This document shows positions 59,723 through 64,000 of a DNA stretch of 64,000 nucleotides, piece by piece. Each line of letters starts with the position of its first letter. Within the stretch, counting starts at the first letter, position 1. Both the position numbers and the translations under genes were made by a program. Source of the DNA: Duganella sp. CF402 (GTDB lineage: Bacteria > Pseudomonadota > Gammaproteobacteria > Burkholderiales > Burkholderiaceae_D); contig NZ_FOBG01000001.1 in the NCBI RefSeq assembly GCF_900109645.1, forward strand, positions 1,798,001 to 1,862,000. The letters run 5' to 3'. The notes beneath the pieces are model-generated. The model saw only the letters and a program-made list of their open reading frames with translations. It was not told where the DNA came from and did not search any database.

Positions 59723-60459
59723 TCGTTGACGACGAACGCCCGGCGCGCGACAAGCTGCGCCGCATGCTGGCCTCCGAGCCCGGCATCACTGCCATCGAAG
59801 AAGCGCGCGACGGCGTGGAAGCGCTGGAACGCCTGCCCGCCTTCGCCCCCGACGTGCTGCTGCTCGATATCCAGATGCCCGAAATCACCGGCCTCGATGT
59901 CGCCGCCTCGCTGCCCTCGCCCGCGCCGCTGGTGGTGTTCGTGACCGCCTACGACGAATACGCCATCCGCGCCTTCGACGCCAACGCCATCGACTACCTG
60001 CTCAAGCCCTACGACCAGCCACGCCTGCAGCGCGCCTTGCAACGGGTGCGCGAACGCCTCGCACAGCAAAGCGCCGCAGCAGCGCAGGCCACGCCCGCTC
60101 CGGCCGCCGCCCCGCTGCCGGCCATCACCCAGCTACTGGTACCGGAACGCAGCGGCACGCGCGTGGTCAAGGTCGACCAAATCCAGTGGATCGAAACTGC
60201 CGACAACTACGTCATCCTGCACACCGCCGACGGCGCACCGCTGATGCGCCAAACGCTGGCCGGCCTGCTCGACAAACTCGGCCCGCGCTTCCTACGCTGC
60301 CACCGCCGCGCCGCCGTGCAAGTGAGCCATATCGCCAGTATTGCCAACCTCGATAAAGGCGACGGCGAAATCATCCTCCACACCGGCGCCCGCGTCCCGC
60401 TCAGCCGCCAATACCGCACCGACCTGGAAGCCCGACTTGTATCGGAATGTAAAAGGTGA
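59710..60459 (+). CDS. LytTR-family response regulator
   Basis: 249 residues from ATG 59710. The receiver has Asp residues in ILIVDDERPARDKL and the phospho-acceptor in LLLDIQMPEITGLDV, with Lys in LLKPYDQPRL. A linker rich in Ala/Pro (about 120-145) leads to the LytTR DNA-binding domain (WIETADNYVILHTADGAPLM, RCHRRAAVQVSHIASI, TGARVPLSRQYRTDLEARL). It is the partner of the kinase just upstream. LytTR regulators usually bind paired direct repeats in promoters of neighbouring genes. Confidence 0.95.
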   Translation: MRILIVDDERPARDKLRRMLASEPGITAIEEARDGVEALERLPAFAPDVLLLDIQMPEITGLDVAASLPSPAPLVVFVTAYDEYAIRAFDANAIDYLLKPYDQPRLQRALQRVRERLAQQSAAAAQATPAPAAAPLPAITQLLVPERSGTRVVKVDQIQWIETADNYVILHTADGAPLMRQTLAGLLDKLGPRFLRCHRRAAVQVSHIASIANLDKGDGEIILHTGARVPLSRQYRTDLEARLVSECKR

Positions 60460-60529
60460 CAAACCGCGTATATCTTCGCAACTAAGTGTCCCTACAATTC
60501 CGTAATCTCATCAACGGAAAGGTTGCGAC

Positions 60530-60943
60530 ATGAAGACGATATGGCTTGCAGGGATGGCGGCGCTGGCAATGCTACAAGGCTGCGCCTCCGTCAGCGTCGA
60601 CCAGATGACGCCGACCGGCGGGATGGTCACCAGCGCGCGCGGTGGCGGCGGCTGGGACGAAACGCCAATGAAGCAAATCAAGCAGCGCGACTCGGTGGTG
60701 GTGCTCACCCATTTGAAATGGGATCCGCAAGCCGGCAGCGCCGGCAACCACGCCGTGAAGTGGACCTGGTACAGCGAAGATAAAGTAGTCGCCATCCGTG
60801 AAAAAGAGGTCAAGTTCGACAAGACGCCAATGCGCCTGAACTGGCATCTCCCTGCCGGCAATTTCGATCCCGGCCACTACCGCGTCATCGTCACGGTCGA
60901 TAACAAGATCATGGATACGCAGGAATACGACATCGTCCGATAG
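60530..60943 (+). CDS. Lipoprotein of unknown function
   Basis: 137 residues. The signal peptide ends in the lipobox MLQGC (Cys18), so a lipoprotein. The mature part is beta-rich (VVVLTHLKWDPQAGSAGNHA, MRLNWHLPAGNFDPGHYRVI, then VTVDNKIMDTQEYDI), a pattern resembling small immunoglobulin-like or carbohydrate-binding folds, but the family is not recognised. AAAGG lies upstream. It follows the LytTR regulator after 70 bp and may be one of its targets; that is inference. Confidence 0.75.
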   Translation: MKTIWLAGMAALAMLQGCASVSVDQMTPTGGMVTSARGGGGWDETPMKQIKQRDSVVVLTHLKWDPQAGSAGNHAVKWTWYSEDKVVAIREKEVKFDKTPMRLNWHLPAGNFDPGHYRVIVTVDNKIMDTQEYDIVR

Positions 60944-61043
60944 CGTCCATCCAACTCGCCCCACGGCGCGCCCATTTCGCCCCATCGCGGTGGACGCGCG
61001 TGGTGGGCGTCCGTAATCTGGCTCCATTCACAAGGAGCCAAGA

Positions 61044-62252
61044 ATGAACAACAACCGCCTCTACTTCCTCGACTGGATCCGCATCTTCGCGTTCTGTTTG
61101 CTGATCTTCTACCACACCGGCATGTACTATGTGACATGGGACTGGCACGTGAAAAGCCCGTTCGCCAGCAACGCCATCGAGCCGCTGATGATCCTGTCGT
61201 CGCCGTGGCGCCTCGGCCTGCTGTTCATGATTTCCGGCGTGGCCACCGCCTTCATGTTGAAGAAATTTCGCGTTGGCGCGCTGCTCAAGCAGCGTAGCTG
61301 GCGGCTGCTGGTGCCGCTGGTGTTCGGCATGTTCGTCATCGTGCCGCCGCAGGCCTACTTTGAAATAGTCGAGAAAATTGCTTACCAGGGCGGCTACGCC
61401 GAATTCATGCGACTTTACGTGAGCGGATACGAAGGCTTCTGCCGTGGCAAGGATTGCCTCGACATGCCGACCTGGAACCACCTGTGGTTTGTGGCCTACC
61501 TGTGGGTCTACACCATGCTGGGCGGCTTGATCGTGTGGCTGCTGGGCGCGCGCTTCGATGCAGTCTCGGACGCGCTGGGCCGGCTACTCAGCGGCTGGCG
61601 CCTGATCGTGCTGCCAGTGGCGATACTGGCCCTGGCGCGCTTCACGCTGGCCGACCGCTTCGAATCGACACACGGTCTGGTCGACGATTGGTACAACCAC
61701 GCGCAGTACTTCTTCCTGTTCGCACTGGGCGCGATGCTGGCGGCACAAAAGCAGCTGTGGGCCAGGATGGATGCGCTGCGCTGGACCAGCCTCGGACTGT
61801 GGCTCGCCAGCTGGGCGCTGATCGTCTGCTACTGGTCGATTCCGGAAGCGTTGGCCAACACGCCTGAAGTGCAGCAATGGAAGCCGGTATTCCGCACCAT
61901 CTACTGCCTGTGCCAGTGGATGCCGATCCTGACCGTGTGCGGCTTCGGCCACCGCCACCTGAACTTCGACAGCGCCAAGCGCCGCTACCTGACCGAAGCC
62001 GTGTTCCCGGTCTACATCCTGCACCAGACGCTGATCGTGGCGATGGCGCACTGGATGAAACCGATCAAGCTCGCCCCCGGCATCGAAGGCGTGTTCCTGA
62101 TCGTGCTGACCTTCGCCATCAGCTTCGGCGTGTTTGAGGTGGTGCGCCGCATCGCCGTGCTCCGCCCACTGTTTGGACTGGGGCCGCTTACTTCACAAAC
62201 GTCAGCGTATGCTGCGCAGGCCCCGGCAGCAGCGGCGACGCCCGGCCGGTAA
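61044..62252 (+). CDS. Acyltransferase-3-family membrane protein
   Basis: 402 residues with ten to eleven helices, of the acyltransferase 3 (OafA/OpgC-like) family. The first helix carries RLYFLDWIRIFAFCLLIFYH (the conserved Arg and His), and the loop RLGLLFMISGVATAFMLKKF is typical. It transfers acetyl or other acyl groups to exported carbohydrates or lipids. AAGGAG precedes the ATG. The C-terminal 25 residues (SQTSAYAAQAPAAAATPGR) are hydrophilic, and their codons overlap the 3' end of the convergent penicillin acylase gene by 65 bp. Confidence 0.88.
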   Translation: MNNNRLYFLDWIRIFAFCLLIFYHTGMYYVTWDWHVKSPFASNAIEPLMILSSPWRLGLLFMISGVATAFMLKKFRVGALLKQRSWRLLVPLVFGMFVIVPPQAYFEIVEKIAYQGGYAEFMRLYVSGYEGFCRGKDCLDMPTWNHLWFVAYLWVYTMLGGLIVWLLGARFDAVSDALGRLLSGWRLIVLPVAILALARFTLADRFESTHGLVDDWYNHAQYFFLFALGAMLAAQKQLWARMDALRWTSLGLWLASWALIVCYWSIPEALANTPEVQQWKPVFRTIYCLCQWMPILTVCGFGHRHLNFDSAKRRYLTEAVFPVYILHQTLIVAMAHWMKPIKLAPGIEGVFLIVLTFAISFGVFEVVRRIAVLRPLFGLGPLTSQTSAYAAQAPAAAATPGR

Positions 62253-64000
62253 GCCAGTCGGTGCGGCCATCGAGGAAGTACGGCGACAGCGGATGGCCGC
62301 TCTGCCCTCCCGGCATGTTGAAGATACCTTGCTCCTCATGGCCCGGCGACACGGTCAGGCGCTCCGACTGGCCGAAGTTGGGACCGGACACGCGCGGCAT
62401 GTGCTGGTCGCCCGGCAGCATATCCGGCGCCACTTTCAGGTATTTGCCGAGCAGCGGGATCGCCGACGCCATCGGATGCGCGCTGGTGGCGGTGTTGCGC
62501 TGGCCCCAGGTGGCAGCCGATAGCGGCTGGCCATCCTTGGTCAGGTCCTTGATCACGCGGTCCATCGCGGCGACCTGCAAGGCCTGCCAGTCCGCATACT
62601 GCGATGGCAGCCAGGCCGCAGGCTGCTGGTCCAGCAGGCGCGCCAGCACCACAGGCCAGCGTGAGCTGACCGAGGCCATGCTGGATTTTGGATCGATCTT
62701 CGCCAGTTCGGCGTTGGCGTTTTCGTAGACGATGTCGTACACCGCGTACATGAAGCCGCGCGTGATGCGGTAGCTGACCGAATCCACGCTGGCCTTGCCG
62801 CTCCATTCATCCTTCAGCAGCTTGAGCGCTTCGGTGCGCTGGGTGTTGCCGGCGACGGCTTTGGCGTCCAGCGCCGCGATGGCACGCTCGCGCCACGCTG
62901 TCAGGAACACGGCGCGGTCATCGAGGCCAATGGCGTAGACTTCCTTCACATCCGTCTTCGGACCGAGTGCGGCCAGATCGTCGCGCACCTGATGCGTGCG
63001 CGCGCCGAGATCGAAACCGCCGTCGCCGATCAGCGCCGCGTTGGCGCCAGCCAGCTGGCGGCTGTTGGCGGTGGCAAGGTGGCCGTCCGCAGGATTCACC
63101 ACTTTCGGATATTCCGCAGGCGACAGCCAGCCTTGCCATACGCCGGCGGTGTCGTCGGCGCTCATCGGATAAGTCGAGGCCACACCAGCCGGCGCGCGGC
63201 GCGGCAGCGGGCCGGCGATGGTCCAGCCGATATTGCCCTTGTCGTCGCCGCCGACAAAATTCTGCGCAGGGACACCCAGCGTGGCGGCAACCTCCAGCGC
63301 CTGATCCAGCGTGTCGGCCGATTCCATGCGCGCCAGATTGAAGTTGACGGCGCCCGGCAGATGCGCGGTCCAGTGCAGCGCATAGCTGCGGCCCGACGCT
63401 TCGCGGATCGGGCCGAGCGAAGTTTCGCGCACGGCCAGCTTGGCGGCAGGCGCGCCTTTCACCAGGATGGTTTCTTCATGCACCACCGGCGTCTCCCAGC
63501 CCGCTTGCGTGCGCACCTGGCCCGGCTTGGCCGCATCGCTATCGAGCGCGATGAAGTCCATGTAATCGCCGTAGCTGTTGGTGAAGCCCCATGCCACCTT
63601 GCCGTTACTGCCGACCACCACCAGCGGTGCGCCCGGCAGCGTGACGCCGACCATGCGGCGCTGGCCGCCCTTCCCGTCCGGGAATTGCAGCGCGGCGCGA
63701 TACCAGATGGTCGGCAGCGAGATCCCGAGGTGCATGTCGTCGGCGACGATGGCCGCGCCGGTGTCGCTGCGCGCGCCGGACACCGCCCAGTTGTTACTGC
63801 CCAAGGTGTTGAGGAATTCGGCAGCGGCCACCTTGGTGGGCGCCGGCGCGTCGGCCGCTTTCGGCTTGCCCCACCATGCAGGCGGCGCGGCAGGGATCAC
63901 CACATCGGCGGCTGCGATGGTCTGCGCATCAAGCGGAGCGTCCCACGGCGAGGACTCCGGCGCGAGGAAGGCGCGCTGCTCGTCGGTCGCGTGGTCCTTG
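62188..64000 (-). CDS. Penicillin acylase-family protein, 5' end cut by window edge
   Basis: Ntn-hydrolase of the penicillin amidase (S45) family; at least 604 codons are present and the frame is open to the right edge, so the signal peptide and part of the alpha chain lie outside. The autocatalytic site is GSNNWAVSGARSDTG: the Ser after the first Gly becomes the N-terminal nucleophile of the beta chain. Other typical segments are MHLGISLPTIWYRAALQFPD, VGSNGKVAWGFTNSYGDYMD and a C-terminal HPLSPYFLDGRTDWLTGRAS. Relatives cleave acyl-homoserine lactones, beta-lactams or peptides and are periplasmic. The substrate cannot be told. Confidence 0.93.
   Translation of the reverse strand, partial: KDHATDEQRAFLAPESSPWDAPLDAQTIAAADVVIPAAPPAWWGKPKAADAPAPTKVAAAEFLNTLGSNNWAVSGARSDTGAAIVADDMHLGISLPTIWYRAALQFPDGKGGQRRMVGVTLPGAPLVVVGSNGKVAWGFTNSYGDYMDFIALDSDAAKPGQVRTQAGWETPVVHEETILVKGAPAAKLAVRETSLGPIREASGRSYALHWTAHLPGAVNFNLARMESADTLDQALEVAATLGVPAQNFVGGDDKGNIGWTIAGPLPRRAPAGVASTYPMSADDTAGVWQGWLSPAEYPKVVNPADGHLATANSRQLAGANAALIGDGGFDLGARTHQVRDDLAALGPKTDVKEVYAIGLDDRAVFLTAWRERAIAALDAKAVAGNTQRTEALKLLKDEWSGKASVDSVSYRITRGFMYAVYDIVYENANAELAKIDPKSSMASVSSRWPVVLARLLDQQPAAWLPSQYADWQALQVAAMDRVIKDLTKDGQPLSAATWGQRNTATSAHPMASAIPLLGKYLKVAPDMLPGDQHMPRVSGPNFGQSERLTVSPGHEEQGIFNMPGGQSGHPLSPYFLDGRTDWLTGRASPLLPGPAQHTLTFVK

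Overview
The window is high-GC bacterial chromosome with dense, tightly packed genes. Gene families and codon usage suggest a betaproteobacterium of the Oxalobacteraceae (Duganella, Massilia or Rugamonas type); this rests on gene content read by eye, not on a database search. No phage, conjugative or CRISPR module is present. Both edges cut a gene: a DHA2-type MFS exporter on the left and a penicillin-acylase-like hydrolase on the right.

0-17.5 kb holds mixed housekeeping and signalling genes: an MFS exporter, a Cys-rich flavodoxin-fold oxidoreductase, an XRE-cupin regulator with a GNAT and an HD phosphohydrolase, a NarL-type response regulator whose Shine-Dalgarno lies inside a perfect hairpin, a metallo-beta-lactamase-fold hydrolase, an isochorismatase-like hydrolase, a two-component-propeller histidine kinase, a receiver-PAS protein, a split chromate transporter, an amidohydrolase and YceI. 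The receiver-PAS gene is flanked by two diverged copies of one non-coding element of about 215 bp with DnaA-box-like nonamers.

17.6-28.6 kb is a sulfur-scavenging block: ssuEADCB on the minus strand, then divergently an SfnB/DszC-like flavin monooxygenase, a MetNIQ-type importer whose ATPase lacks the usual C-terminal domain, an NtaA/DmoA-type monooxygenase and serine acetyltransferase. Inverted repeats lie between the divergent arms.

28.6-32.3 kb carries a Bcr/CflA exporter, NsrR and a GntR/FCD regulator next to a decayed copy of its own 3' end. 32.3-41.4 kb is one long operon, dctP-dctQ-dctM-mdcA-mdcC-mdcD-mdcE-mdcG-mdcB-mdcH: a TRAP importer followed by a complete biotin-independent malonate decarboxylase with its prosthetic-group genes. 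The GntR regulator and the operon are read from overlapping divergent promoters with a TTGTATACA operator-like palindrome.

41.4-52.5 kb holds trxC, an Rpn/DUF4351 pseudogene, a phasin, an OxlT-like MFS protein, two periplasmic binding proteins, a miniature flagellar-rod-like protein, a KGG stress protein, a PuuD-like amidotransferase, YbdK with a cation/proton antiporter, S-formylglutathione hydrolase and a DJ-1/PfpI protein. 52.6-55.5 kb is visibly AT-richer and looks acquired: two lipoproteins, a cyclodeaminase-like protein and a coupled cold-shock-like/IF-1 gene pair. 55.6-64 kb returns to core-like sequence: cheV, tRNA-Gly(GCC), a CPA1 antiporter, a LytS/LytR-type two-component pair, a lipoprotein, an acyltransferase-3 protein and the penicillin acylase.
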